From: Petunia secreta
Lineage: Eukaryota; Streptophyta; Magnoliopsida; Solanales; Solanaceae
Direction of reading: 5' to 3'
Assembly (NCBI GenBank): GCA_029990175.1
Contig: JARKIP010000010.1
Location: forward strand, 40,914,001 to 40,978,000
DNA: 64,000 nucleotides
The translations under genes were made by a program, and so were the position numbers. The notes beneath the pieces were generated by a model. It was not told the origin of the DNA and ran no database searches. It saw nothing but the letters and a program-made list of their open reading frames with translations. This document shows, one piece after another, positions 33,386-43,981 of this stretch (the stretch's first letter is position 1; the number at the start of each line of letters is the position of its first letter).

Positions 33386-34518
33386 TCACTGATAGTAATG
33401 AACAATTGATGGCACCTTGAGGGACATACAATTATATACAATAAAATATACATACAATATTTTTAATAAAATTAGATATATTTTTCTCTATAAGCGCATA
33501 TATATTTTGGTCAAACGATACAAATTTTTATTCAACCAAATTAATAAGATAAATAAGGACATTATCTTGGTTCTAGTTTAGATGTGTCATGATAAGAATA
33601 TTATTTCGAGCTTGAAATAAGGTACTATCGTTGTTTTTAAGTTAGTGATGATTCAGGTTAAATTTTAACTCTGAGTTTTTTTTTAATTATTTGAATTTAA
33701 TTTAAATACATATGAAAGTTTTTAAAAATTTATACTTTGTGCTTGCATGAACTAGCATATTACAAGTATTTATGTATATATAATTTAAATAAAATATTTT
33801 CCTCCATAGGTTATGGTGGGATTCGATTCAAAAAGTTTTATAACTTTCTTACCAAAAAATACTTTATCTTTTCAAAAGATGGGTTTCAAATAAAAGCAAA
33901 AAATAAAAAAACTGATTTTTTTAAATAGATTTTAGCTTTTTTTAAGAAAATACTTATTTTTAGACATCGGTTGAAAAATCTTTTTTATTAAACACTTTAC
34001 AAAACTATTTTTAAAATTTTTTGTACTAAAAAAGTGACTTATCAGAAAGAAGAAAGCACAAAAATAATTATCATGAAATTACAGTTTCGTATATATTAAG
34101 AAGAATATGAAATACGTACTAAGTATAAGATTTTTTTTTATAATATGAAAAAATCAGAAAACCACTAGTTGGTATTCAAATTTTTGGGAAAATATAATAA
34201 AACAAAATGGGCACAAAAAACGTAGTTTTTATACATTCTATGCATTGAGAATGTAAAACATAATAACTACAAAGAGAGAGTGGGGAGAATTTTTTTTTCA
34301 TGAAAGGTATAAAGGGCACAAAAAATATAGGAAGTGTCCATGATACCCCCAGTTTCCTAGTGAAATGACTTAATTATTCCCAGTATGATGATTAGTGCCA
34401 AAAAAGTATGGTCACATATCATTTTCCAAAGAGAGTGCTATTCGACCACACCACCCTTGTCCCAACCTTGGCCACACCCATGAATTACTAATATATCCTT
34501 AATATGTGTTTGGCCACT

Positions 34519-34523
34519 TAAAC
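34519..34523. repeat. target site duplication, left of the non-autonomous gypsy-type element
   Basis: TAAAC, repeated exactly at 39563-39567. Confidence 0.85.
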
Positions 34524-35210
34524 TGATATGATCCTAACTAGGATTAGGAAAATAAAAAGAAAATAAAATGATAAAAGCAAGACCCAATTTGAATTGATTT
34601 GGAATTAAGAAAGTGGATTAGGAAAAAGTGGCGTAATCACCCCCCTTAAGACAACAACCAAAAAGAACCTATATTATTTAGTCCTCAATTGAATCAACAT
34701 TCAATTGCAAACAAAGAAAATAAAGTGCTCAAATAACATGCTTAGCCATTGTTCACTCACAATCATATTCACCATCAAAGTCTAAATAATGAATAAACCC
34801 TCCCTATTAGTCTATTTATAGTAGATACTAAATGCAATGAAGGAATGGACTAAAAAGCCCTTAATTGCTGATTCTGTCAAGCTGTCCAGACGTCCTTCAT
34901 CGCGATTGCGCCTTGGATTTCGCAATCGTGCCTGATGAGCTGAAGCTTCTTCGTGATCTCGTTGGACACCACTCGACCGCGCACTTGCATGAATCGCTTC
35001 ATCGCGATCGCGCTCCTATGCTCGTGATCGCGCAGTTGAGCTAACTGCCTCGGCGCGATCGCGTCTCTTCCTTCGCGATAGCGCGGGAGAAAATTTCAGT
35101 AGGCTCTCATTTGATTGATTCCTATCTTCCAAGCCCTTTTGAAGCATTCCAAGCTCCAGATGTTCGGCATGAACCCTCCCTGGCTTCGAGTACTCATCCG
35201 GATCGCATCA
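34524..35210 (-). repeat. 3' LTR of the non-autonomous element
   Basis: On the plus strand it starts TGATATGATCC and ends GGATCGCATCA. It contains a cluster of GCGATCGCG-type motifs at about 34900-35090 in otherwise AT-rich DNA. Confidence 0.85.
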
Positions 35211-36421
35211 TTCCTTCCTTCTTTAAGGGAATTCGTCCTCGAATTTGTACCTTGCAAAACCATGACGCGAATAAGTACCAACTCACTAACTTTCCAAGCA
35301 CTACACAACCAAGTGGATGAAACAAAATTCACACATTCATGCTCAAAGAGTACACTCTTATGATATAGCCAAGTATCAAAATCAACCATAAAGAATATTT
35401 TTCCAATTCCAACATAAAAAACCTGACTATAAAAGCAACAACAAGCAAGCTCATTTACGAAACAATCTTCATTTTTAGACTCATTCAACTCATGCCAAGC
35501 CTCCATTGACAATTTATCACTCTTAACATTGGAGGCTCTAGCAAAATCCACTTCAAATGTATGCTCAAGACTAGGAATAGAGAAAATAAAGAAATTGACA
35601 CTAAAACTAGCATCTATTACTTTATCACTACAATCACTAGTGCCTCCCTCCTTCTTTAAGAAGAAATCTTCACCTTTGGAGGACTTCCAAACATTGGACA
35701 AGCTTTCAAAAAATATTTTGGGAGTTAGCTTGCTAACATCCACACAATTATCACACTTAAGCAAGTCACAAGCATCATTTTCACAAGTTATACGCTCCTT
35801 AAGCATTGACTCACATTCATCAAGTGCAAACCTTTCAAAAATACAAGTCTCAATCAAATAAACATCATCAATAGTGTCCATACACTCAAGTCCTCTTTCT
35901 AAACTAGAATCTCTATCAAGCACAAGGTTACAACTAGAACAATCCAAAGAACGATTCACCTTTTCAAGTGTACACTCACTTAACAACTCATAACATGTTT
36001 CATCAATTTTAATCACCAAGGAAGCTAATTCAATTTCATTCAAGAAAAATTCATCAACCATTTCACTCCCTCCAAGTAAGTGCATACTTTCCATTCCAAC
36101 ACTACGTTCCACTTGACACAAATTTTCACCACAATCAAGAATGCTATCAAATGTTACCACATCAAGATCAAGCAATTCATTTTCATATTTATCAAACAAA
36201 GGGGGAGTGTCAAACCAAAAATCACTTTGTTCAAGCACATCCATTTGTACATCACTAGTATGGAATAATTCACACACACAAAATCCATCAATGTTCTTTT
36301 CACAAGTATGCCCAACTAGTGTATGCTCACAACCACTATCATTAATGCAAGATAAAGAATCATTAATTCCACAATAAGTAAAGCTTTCAATCATACTCAA
36401 GTCTCTATCAAGTTCACCCAA
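35096..36421 (-). pseudogene. acidic Cys-rich ORF of the non-autonomous element
   Basis: This 441-codon minus-strand frame is the longest intact one in the element. The protein is acidic and Cys-rich, with many short Asp/Glu/Cys/Leu phrases (CGINDSLSCINDSGCEHTLV, FDKYENELLDLDVVTFDSIL). I recognise no domain. Its C-terminus (QGTNSRTNSLKEGRNDAIR) matches the SRT-x-EG-x-D tail of the intact gypsy polyprotein at 27515-27560, and this tail is encoded by the PPT and the LTR start. It therefore sits where reverse transcriptase, RNase H and integrase should be. The start at 36421 is simply the first ATG; the segment 36422-36548 keeps similar coding with two stops, so it was probably fused to the protease remnant. 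Confidence 0.6.
35211..35224 (-). promoter_or_regulatory. polypurine tract of the non-autonomous element
   Basis: The minus strand reads AAAGAAGGAAGGAA, directly abutting the 3' LTR start TGATGCG. It is translated in frame as KEGRND. Confidence 0.8.
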
Positions 36422-36548
36422 AGAAGTACAAGAGTTAGGATTAGCTTTTTTACCTTATAGCACACCTAAATATTCTTCTTTACCTTGGCTTTTCAAATTT
36501 TAGCTCACTTGTTCATTTGGAGACTTCACCTTAATCTCCTCTTTTTCT

Positions 36549-37819
36549 TCAAGGCATGGAACCACTTTTCAAGGAAGGATTCCCTAATTTAGCATCCCCA
36601 AAGGTACCTTCAAAATGCACAAGACAACTAGAGAAAGAAGAAAGGTTAGAATTGTTAGAATAAGGAACATCCTCACCCTCACTCTTTTGTTTTCCCTTTT
36701 TCTTTTCTCTCGTTTCATTTTTAAGCTCTTCTCTCTTTTCTTGTGACAACTCACTCACGTCACTCACGCCAAGCTCTCCTTTTTCCGCTCTTGAGTTGTC
36801 ATTTATCACTCCCTTACTCCTCTCAATCTTTTCTCTCTCAAGTTCATTTGGTTTAGGACATGTGCCAAGAATCCCTTTGGAAGGAGTAGAGGTAATCTTG
36901 ACCTCATTTTTTAATTTTTCTCCTTGAGAACTATTATCCAACCTTTGCCTCACCCCTTTTGCCTTTGTCTTTCTTGCCATTTCTAGCATCCCCAAATAAA
37001 ATTCTTTGACTTTCATTGGAGGGGTGGCGCCAAGAATAAACTTTTGGTCCCGTAAAGTGAGAGCATGTTTTCCAAATTTCTCACTATACTTGGCATTTCT
37101 AGCAAGCTTCCATGGTTTTTCCAACAAGTGACAACCTTTTATGGGCATCACATCACATAGTACTTTATCATGATAATTGTCAATTTTGAACTTTATCCAC
37201 ACTTGTTGTGTATTGTCCACAAACCCATTTCCATTCAACCAATAGAAAGACAAATCACTTGTAGTACATGTAGCACATTTTCTCACTCTAGGCCTCAAGT
37301 TGCCTTTCACATAAGGATTAGAGACATTAAACCTTTTAGTACAATTAGAAGATGTAGACTCTCTTTTTCTCATAGAGTAATTGCCACTTCTCCTCAAACC
37401 GATAGAAAGACAACTACTACTCTCTTGTTTATTTTTAAGAACACAAAGAGGCGATGCAAATGAACAATTTCTATAATAAGCGTCATCATCAATTCTCTCT
37501 ATGTCACTATCTACATTTTCAAATTTATCACAAGAAGAGTAAGTAGGAACATTGTACCTTAAAGCGTCACTTTCATCATCTCCAAGACTAGAAGCGTACG
37601 AGTTTTCATGGCCACATTCATCCTCATAAGCCTCATAGTCTCCACGAGCTTCATGATCACCATAGTGACTTGCTTCATCTTAATAAGAGTCATAGTTCAC
37701 CGAATCATCATAGTAACTCTCACCATCATCATATAGGAACCATAGTTTCTACAATCATCGTAGTAATCCCCATCATCTCCATAGGAGGCATAACCTCCAC
37801 AATCATCATCCGAAGACAT
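36549..37819 (-). pseudogene. protease remnant without active site, with Tyr/Asp-rich N-terminus
   Basis: The likely original start is ATG 37819 (MSSDDDCGGYASYGDDGDYY). After a frameshift near 37735, the frame continues Asp/Tyr-rich to a TAA at 37679-37681 and on into 37397-36549. There FYWLNGNGFVDNTQQVWIKF and CDVMPIKGCHLLEKPWK match the C-terminal half of gypsy protease; compare CHLLFGRPWQF at about 24570 in the intact element. The Asp-Ser/Thr-Gly active-site segment is missing and the LFGRPW loop is shortened. A Lys/Glu-rich charged tail follows. The protein is therefore a dead protease domain, unless another function was gained. Confidence 0.65.
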
Positions 37820-38868
37820 ATTTGCAACAATAATAATAAAAGGACCTCACAAATTTGCTCTTCACGTGTATCTATCGATATATGATCACTCAATTTTCTT
37901 TTCGCTCGTGTATACACTCAATGTCAATGGCTTTTGTGATCACACTCTAATGTTCTCACCGCTCTTGCCTTTAACTCTCGTTGGCCAAGTGAAGTTGCGT
38001 TTCGCACTCAATTCTAATTTGACAATCGAACTCAATCCAATTCAGACGGAAAGGAATTGTTGTAGCAAAGAATGGACAATGAAAGCTAATCGGACAGTAT
38101 TAGAAAAAGTCAAGAAAATGAAGAAAGAAACGCTCGAATCGAATTGGCACGAAATAAAATTTGAATTGGATAAAATTTTACGTATGATCTATAAACATAC
38201 TGTATTTGATGATATAAAAAAGGTTTGGGTGACCTGAAACTATTTAGGGACTGTTCCGACCAATCTGTAAAGTGACTGATTTTTTTTATTCAGCGCTATC
38301 GCATGATGTCGGGCGCTATCGTGACGAGGAATAATTCTTGTTCAGCGTTGTCGCAACAGCCGGCGCGTGATCGCGAAGAGGAACTTTTAACCCTGTGTTG
38401 TCGCTTTGCGATCGCGAAAAGAAATAATAAATAAGCCTGCGCGATCGCGAAGAGCAAATTATGGGTCTGATGCAGAACTTGAAGCCCGAATTTCTGGAAA
38501 TTTTCTTCAGTTGAATCTTAACAAATCAACTTATTTTTTCTCCAGATTTGAGATATAAGCTTCTTATATGTCTGTGAACAAACCCCAATGATCAATTCTT
38601 CAAGAACAACACCCAAAATGCAAAGCTCCAAATCTTTGTTGAAGAACCCTAGATTTTGATTCTTCAAATTAACACCTCAAATGTTGTTTGTTGTTCAATT
38701 CCTTCGAGAATCAGCTTCTAGAATCATCAAGCAATAATTGGCAACAAATATTTCATCCAAAGGAAACCTAAACCTATGACTTATTTTTGGATTTTTGATT
38801 TTTTTTTTTTATTTTTAGATTTGATAAACAAATTTGGGTTAGTGATTGTAAGAACAAACACTAATCCA
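37820..38868 (-). other. leader of the non-autonomous element
   Basis: No gene. It has GCGATCGCG-type motifs at about 38293-38458, like those in the LTRs. Confidence 0.5.
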
Positions 38869-38881
38869 GCACTGTTACTAA
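38869..38881 (-). promoter_or_regulatory. degenerate Met-type primer-binding site
   Basis: The minus strand reads TTAGTAACAGTGC next to the LTR end; 10 of 13 bases match TTGGTATCAGAGC. Confidence 0.45.
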
Positions 38882-38882
38882 A

Positions 38883-39562
38883 TAATATGATCCTAACTAG
38901 GATTAGGAAAATAAAAAGAAAATAAAATGATAAAAGCAAGACCCAATTTAAATTGGTTTGGAATTAAGGAAGTGGATTAGGGAAAAGTGGCCTAATCACC
39001 CCCTTAAGACAACAACCAAAAAGAACCTATACTATTTAGTCCTCAATTGAATCAACATTCAATTGAAAACCAAGGAAATAAAGTGCTAAACAATATACTT
39101 AGCCATTGTTCACTCACAATCATATTCATCATCAAAGTCTAATTAATGAATAAACCCCCCCCCCCCCCTATTAGCCTATTTATAGTAGATACTAAATACA
39201 ATGAAGGAATGGATTAAAAAGCCCTTAATTGTTGATTCTGCCAAGCTGCCCAGACGTCCTTCATCGCAATTGAGCCTTAGGTGACACTATCGCGCCTGAT
39301 GAGCTGAAACTTCTTCGCGATCGCGTTGGACACCATGCGGCCGCGCACTTGCATGAATCGCTTCATCGCAATCGCGCTGCTATGCTCGCAATCCCGCTGT
39401 TGAGCTAACTGCCTCTGCGCGATCGCGTCTCTTGCTTCGCGATAGCGCTGGAGGAAATTCTAGTAGGCTCTCATTTGCTTCCAAGCCCTTTTGAAGCATT
39501 CCATGCTCCGGACGTTCGGCATGAACCGTCCCTGGCTTCGAGTACTCATCTGGATCGCATCA
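38883..39562 (-). repeat. 5' LTR of the non-autonomous element
   Basis: It matches 34524-35210 apart from scattered substitutions, a run of C at 39158-39168 and a short deletion (TGATTGATTCCTATC is lost near 39478). Confidence 0.85.
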
Positions 39563-39567
39563 TAAAC
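39563..39567. repeat. target site duplication, right of the non-autonomous element
   Basis: TAAAC, identical to 34519-34523. Confidence 0.85.
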
Positions 39568-39972
39568 AATTTTTTTTCCACCAAAACCTTCCCTCCAAAC
39601 GAACTATTAAATGATATTTATTCCCAAAATATTTATTCATGTAAAACATCATGCGTGGGAGATAAAGGGTGTGAAATTAATTATACATAGTAATACGTAT
39701 AAGTATACATATGTACATAGACTGTATTTATATGTATTTCTATTTTTTAAAATACTCTGTATTAATTAATCGATAAATTAATTTTATACGTATTTTCATT
39801 TATTAAATATGGCTTCTTTATTAATTTAATTAAAATACATTTCTTATACCATACACATTTTGACTACGACCACCAACTACATATCTATTAGTATTCCATT
39901 GTTATTCCTTTACCGTTTTGAATAACACCATTTCACAAATCCTATACACAAAATCGACAACCATTTTTTAAC
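39568..39972. other. AT-rich stretch upstream of the FAR1-like pseudogene
   Basis: No reading frame or clear promoter element recognised. Confidence 0.4.
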
Positions 39973-42145
39973 ATGAACACCAACCTATCAAGTCCTAATA
40001 TGGATCAACTAAGAAATGAATTACATAGAGCTCTAGGGCTGACATCAGATGATAGTTTGATGAATGATGAAGACCATTTGGATGAAATTGATTCTGACGG
40101 GGCCCACAATGATGCAGAAAATAATGAAGGTGATGATGATATTGATATTGAAGATGATGAAGTTGTAGAAGTGTTAGAATATGGAGAGGACAGGGAAATG
40201 GGTGATGAGATTTCTGAAGAGGATCTAGCAATAGGCCACTTCCTGAAATGAGATTTAAAGGTAGTGAACCTATGTATGAATTTTACAAAGCACATGCTAG
40301 ATTATTAGGTTTTTGTATTGTCAAACGAACATGCAACAAAAAAGAGGGGGATACGGTAAGGTATGTGCAGTTTGTTTGTGATAGGCCAAGGAAACCAAAA
40401 CATAAGATATCCGGCAAAAGAATAAATTGTATGACTAGAATCAATGGAATTTTTGAAAAAGATGGATCATGTCGTGTTTCCAAGGTTATTAGAAAGCAAA
40501 ATCATAAATTAGAACCATCGCTGTCACGGTTGATGGCTGGACACAAAAAGGTTATTAATTCTCTTAAGAGATGGTTTAAAACCAATGATCTAGCTGGCCT
40601 AAGACCATCCAAGAACATAAGAGTAGCTAAAGTACTTGCTGGTGGACCGGAGATTTTGGGTTGCAGTCCTAAGGACTTCAGAAATTATATTATGAATAAT
40701 AGGAAGTTTGAATAGCAAGAAGGGGATGCACAAGCATTACTCAGGTTCTTTACTGATATGCAACAAAAAGATAGGGAGTTTTTCTACTCATTTGATGTTG
40801 ATAGTGTAGGTAGGATTCATAATGTCGTATGGGTGCATTCCCACTCAAAGGTAGCATATGATATGTTCCATGACCTTATATGCTTTGATACATCATACCT
40901 AGTGAATCGGTATAATATGCCATTCGCTTCGCTTGTTGGTGTCAATCAGCATAGACAGTCTATATTTTTGGGGCGTGCTCTCCTTTCGAATGAGGATATT
41001 GCAAGTAACATGTTGGTAATCTCTACATGGCTTAGGGCCATGGGAGATGTTTGTCCACTGGCTATATTGACCGACCAGTATGAAAGTATTAAGGCAGCTA
41101 TACATGAATTGATGCCAAATACGATACAAAGATATTGTGTGTGGCATATATTCTCGAAGTTGCCTTTGAGGTTAAGCAGGGTTAGTGATTCTAAAAGAGC
41201 AAAGTCAAAATTTAAGGCCATGGTGCTAGAAAGCATTACTACAGTTGAGTTTGAGAGTAGATGAGATGAATACATTGCAAAATATAACTTAAAAGGAAGA
41301 TATTGGTTTTATAAGCTTTTTTAAGAGAAGGAAAAATGGGTTCCTGTATACCTAGATGATCATTTTTGGGCAGGGATGTTGTCTACTTAAAAAAGTGAAG
41401 GAATGCATGCTTTCTTTGATAGATTTATCACCCGTCAAAGCACTATGAATCAATCTGTTCAGCAATATGAGTTAACTATAAGAGATAAGTTTGAGAAAGA
41501 GCTGGAAGCAGAATATAGGTCAGATTGTTTCGAATTAAAATGTTTGTCTGAATTCCTGTGGGAGTCACAATTTCAAGCTTGCTATACTCGCGAAATATTT
41601 GAATTGTTCCAAAATCAACGAAAGAAGCACATGCATTGTGAAATCAGCACCCTTGTGGATGATGAAACAGAACTTGGCGTGGAGAAATACCTTGTAACTG
41701 ATTATTCAAAGAGAAATTTTAGTCGTAGAGATCAATTTTTATTCACTGTAAGTTACACGGCTGTTGGTAAATATCTAAGTTTCTCCTGCAAATGGTTTGA
41801 AAGTAGAGGATATCTATGCAGCCGTATACTCAAGGTTTTGTCTCACAAAAGGATTGAAACGGTTGACCAAAGGTATATATTTTGGATAGGTGGAGAAAAG
41901 ATATCGTTCGTCTATATTTGAAAGGATTCTTTTTAGGAGGTTATCCCCATATGACTTCCAAGTACATGATGTACAAGGATCTACTAAAGCATTTTGAGCG
42001 GAATTGTGATATTGCATTGGATAGTGAAGTGAAGAGGAAATATATGAAGTATATGATGATCAAAATCGAGCATGAGCTTTCAAATTGGAATGATGAAATT
42101 ATTGAGCAATTCGTGTCATTGGAAGAGATAAATGAGGTTAAGTGA
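39973..42145 (+). pseudogene. FAR1/FHY3-related (FRS-type, MULE transposase-derived) pseudogene
   Basis: ATG 39973 begins an acidic N-terminus (DDDIDIEDDEVVEV). After a one-base shift near 40245, the FAR1 DNA-binding domain follows (SEPMYEFYKAHARLLGFCIV, 40260-40530). Then comes the MULE transposase core (FFYSFDVDSVGRIHNVVWV, CFDTSYLVNRYNMPFASLVG, ILTDQYESIKAAI, YCVWHIFSKLP; 40770-41260) and a SWIM-type zinc finger region (about 41760-41840, SCKWFESRGYLCSRIL, where the last His/Cys positions look altered). In-frame stops lie at 40713, 41262, 41322 and 41388, and a second shift at about 41875. FRS proteins are plant transcription regulators domesticated from MULE transposases. This copy is broken; I cannot tell a dead FRS gene from a dead transposase. 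Confidence 0.8.
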
Positions 42146-42805
42146 CACGACCCGAAATCCGATTAGGCCGTGCGGGCACCCGACATCCTCCCCTAGACCC
42201 GTCGGGCGAACCGTTACCAATCAAATTAGGAAAATAAATATAACAATTCATAAATAAGAACAAGACTTCTTAAAAAAAAAACACAGACATACTGATACCC
42301 CTAAGCTGTACAAAAGAAATTACAGCTGACTACCCAACATACTAGGTTTAGGGCTATCCAGACCAGACATCTAAGAGTACAAAAGAAAACAGATACCTCT
42401 TGAAGGGAGCAAAATGCAACTGAAATAATAAACCATAAACTGGTGGCCGTCCGGAATAAAGCTGGCTCACCCTGACAGCTGAAGTCGTCTTCGCTCCTGA
42501 ACAACGCGGCGAACTCAATCCTGGAGCGAACCTACCGAAACGAAATAGATAGACAAAAACAAACAACAAATAAGGGTGAGTCAAAAGGACTCAATAAGTG
42601 GGGCAGACTAGCCACCTCAAAGAATAGGATAGCTAGCCAGGGAGAAGAAACAGATAAACCAAATTCCTTTTATTTAAATTATAAAAAGGCAGAGCCAGAT
42701 AACAACTAGAAAGGCGTATGGAATGACAAACTCATCAACAACTAGGAACGAAAGATAGACAAAACATATAGGTATCCCGAACACATCAACACTCAGAAAT
42801 ATATA

Positions 42806-42910
42806 CTGTTGCGGCGTGCAACCCAATCCATGTATTCATCCTGTTGCGGCGTGCAACCCGATCCATATATTTATACCGTTGCGGCGTGCAACCCGATCCT
42901 CGCAACCCAG
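42806..42910. repeat. 35-bp tandem array, three copies
   Basis: Copies of YYGTTGCGGCGTGCAACCC begin at 42806, 42841 and 42876. GTTGCGGCGTGCAAC is itself a near-palindrome (GTTGC...GCAAC). Confidence 0.8.
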
Positions 42911-43080
42911 AATATGTGCCAGAAATAAATAGGCAAACTGAGATATGTCCACGACATAGTATACATACCGCATACATAAAACACAACACAATACACACAA
43001 TAGTCAGTATGCGGTGCAATGAGATGGGATGAATACAGTACGATGCAATGCAGTCACATATGCCTGATACCTATCTCTGA

Positions 43081-43545
43081 CGCGGGACTCTCATCGTCTA
43101 CCAGGAGATATATGCAATAATGACCCTTCACCGGCTCGGGACTCTCTCGATTACCGGAAAGTATATGCAATGATGACCCTTCACCGGCTCGGGACTCTCA
43201 TCGATTACCGGGAAGTATATGCAATAATGACCCTTCACCGGTGCGGGACTCTCATCGCCAACCGGGAAGTATATGCAATGATGACCCTTCACCGGCTCGG
43301 GACTCTCATTGATTACCGGGAAGTATATGTAATAATGACCCTTCACCAGTGCGGGACTCTCATCGCCAACCGGGAAGTATATGCAATGATGACCCTTCAC
43401 CGGCTAGGGACTCTCATCGATTACCGGGATGTATATGTAATAATGATCCTTCACAGGTGTGGGACTCTCATCGCCAACCGGGAAGTATATGCAATAATGA
43501 CCCTTCACCGGCTCGGGACTCTCATCGATTACCGGGAAATATATG
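43081..43545. repeat. 54-bp tandem array with alternating unit types
   Basis: About eight copies of TATATGCAATRATGACCC plus GGGACTCTCATCG. Units alternate between an A type (CTCGGGACTCTCATCGATTACC) and a B type (TGCGGGACTCTCATCGCCAACC), which gives a 108-bp higher-order period. As 54 is a multiple of three, long frames stay open on both strands; they are artefacts of the repeat. Confidence 0.85.
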
Positions 43546-43981
43546 CAATGCTCAAAACCAGAGTGCAATGCTCATATGCTCAATGCAACACCAACAACAG
43601 GGCATAACATATAATATACAATGTAAATTTCAAAGCTAAGGCGTAATGAGTACGCCTATCGGCAGCTACACACGCAAGAAACACGTGGTAGAATATCCAC
43701 GAGGCCAAGGGCCTCCAAAGAAATGGATACGAACACTTACCTCTTCCAAAAAGTTGGAATTGCTAATCAACAACCGCTTTATTCTTTGGTTTCATTGCCA
43801 AATGATCCCACTCTATTCAATAAGCTGGAAAATATATCAAATTAGGCTAAAGGCTTCATTCCTCACATCTTAGGGCAATCCGGTTAGGAACCTGATACCA
43901 TATTCGCATACGCAATACGCAGGCCAGGCCTATGTACAGGGTTTAAGGTCACATAACCAAACCCTAATTAAATTACATTTA

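Larger units (their letters stand above)
30368..34518. other. AT-rich intergenic stretch, no gene
   Basis: No supportable coding frame. It contains a candidate MULE-like MITE (30835-31175), a 92-bp tandem duplication (about 33203-33385), a possible tRNA-derived SINE head (33085-33175) and simple A/T runs. Short open frames (for example 31872-32069) have no recognisable product. Confidence 0.5.
34524..39562 (-). mobile_element. non-autonomous gypsy-derived LTR retrotransposon, structurally complete
   Basis: It has LTRs of 680 bp (38883-39562, the 5' LTR on the minus strand) and 687 bp (34524-35210, the 3' LTR), a perfect TAAAC duplication, a degenerate Met-type PBS and a PPT. The 5.0-kb element codes for a Tyr/Asp-rich N-terminus, a protease remnant without active site and an acidic Cys-rich region. 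Reverse transcriptase, RNase H and integrase are absent. Minus-strand LTR termini TGATGCG...TATYA parallel those of the gypsy at 20802, suggesting it could borrow that machinery. The LTRs are more diverged than those of the 20802 element, so the insertion is older. Confidence 0.85.
42146..43981. repeat. satellite-rich repetitive segment, possibly LTR-derived
   Basis: It begins right after the FAR1-like stop with TGACACGACCCGAAATCCG, the type of start seen in a repeat common in solanaceous genomes (recollection, not a search). It contains two tandem arrays (35 bp and 54 bp units) and no recognisable protein. It ends against the first LTR of the tandem Tat/Ogre-like block. It may be a solo LTR or an element fragment. 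Confidence 0.45.

Noticed and set aside
34900..35090. GCGATCGC as cyanobacterial HIP1 repeats or bacterial contamination
   Set aside because: The motifs lie inside LTRs with plant-type termini and target duplications.
39973..42145. Functional FAR1/FRS transcription factor gene
   Set aside because: Four in-frame stops and two frameshifts without intron-like junctions at those places.
43128..43607. Long frames on both strands over the 54-bp array
   Set aside because: The unit length is a multiple of three without stops, so frames are open by construction.
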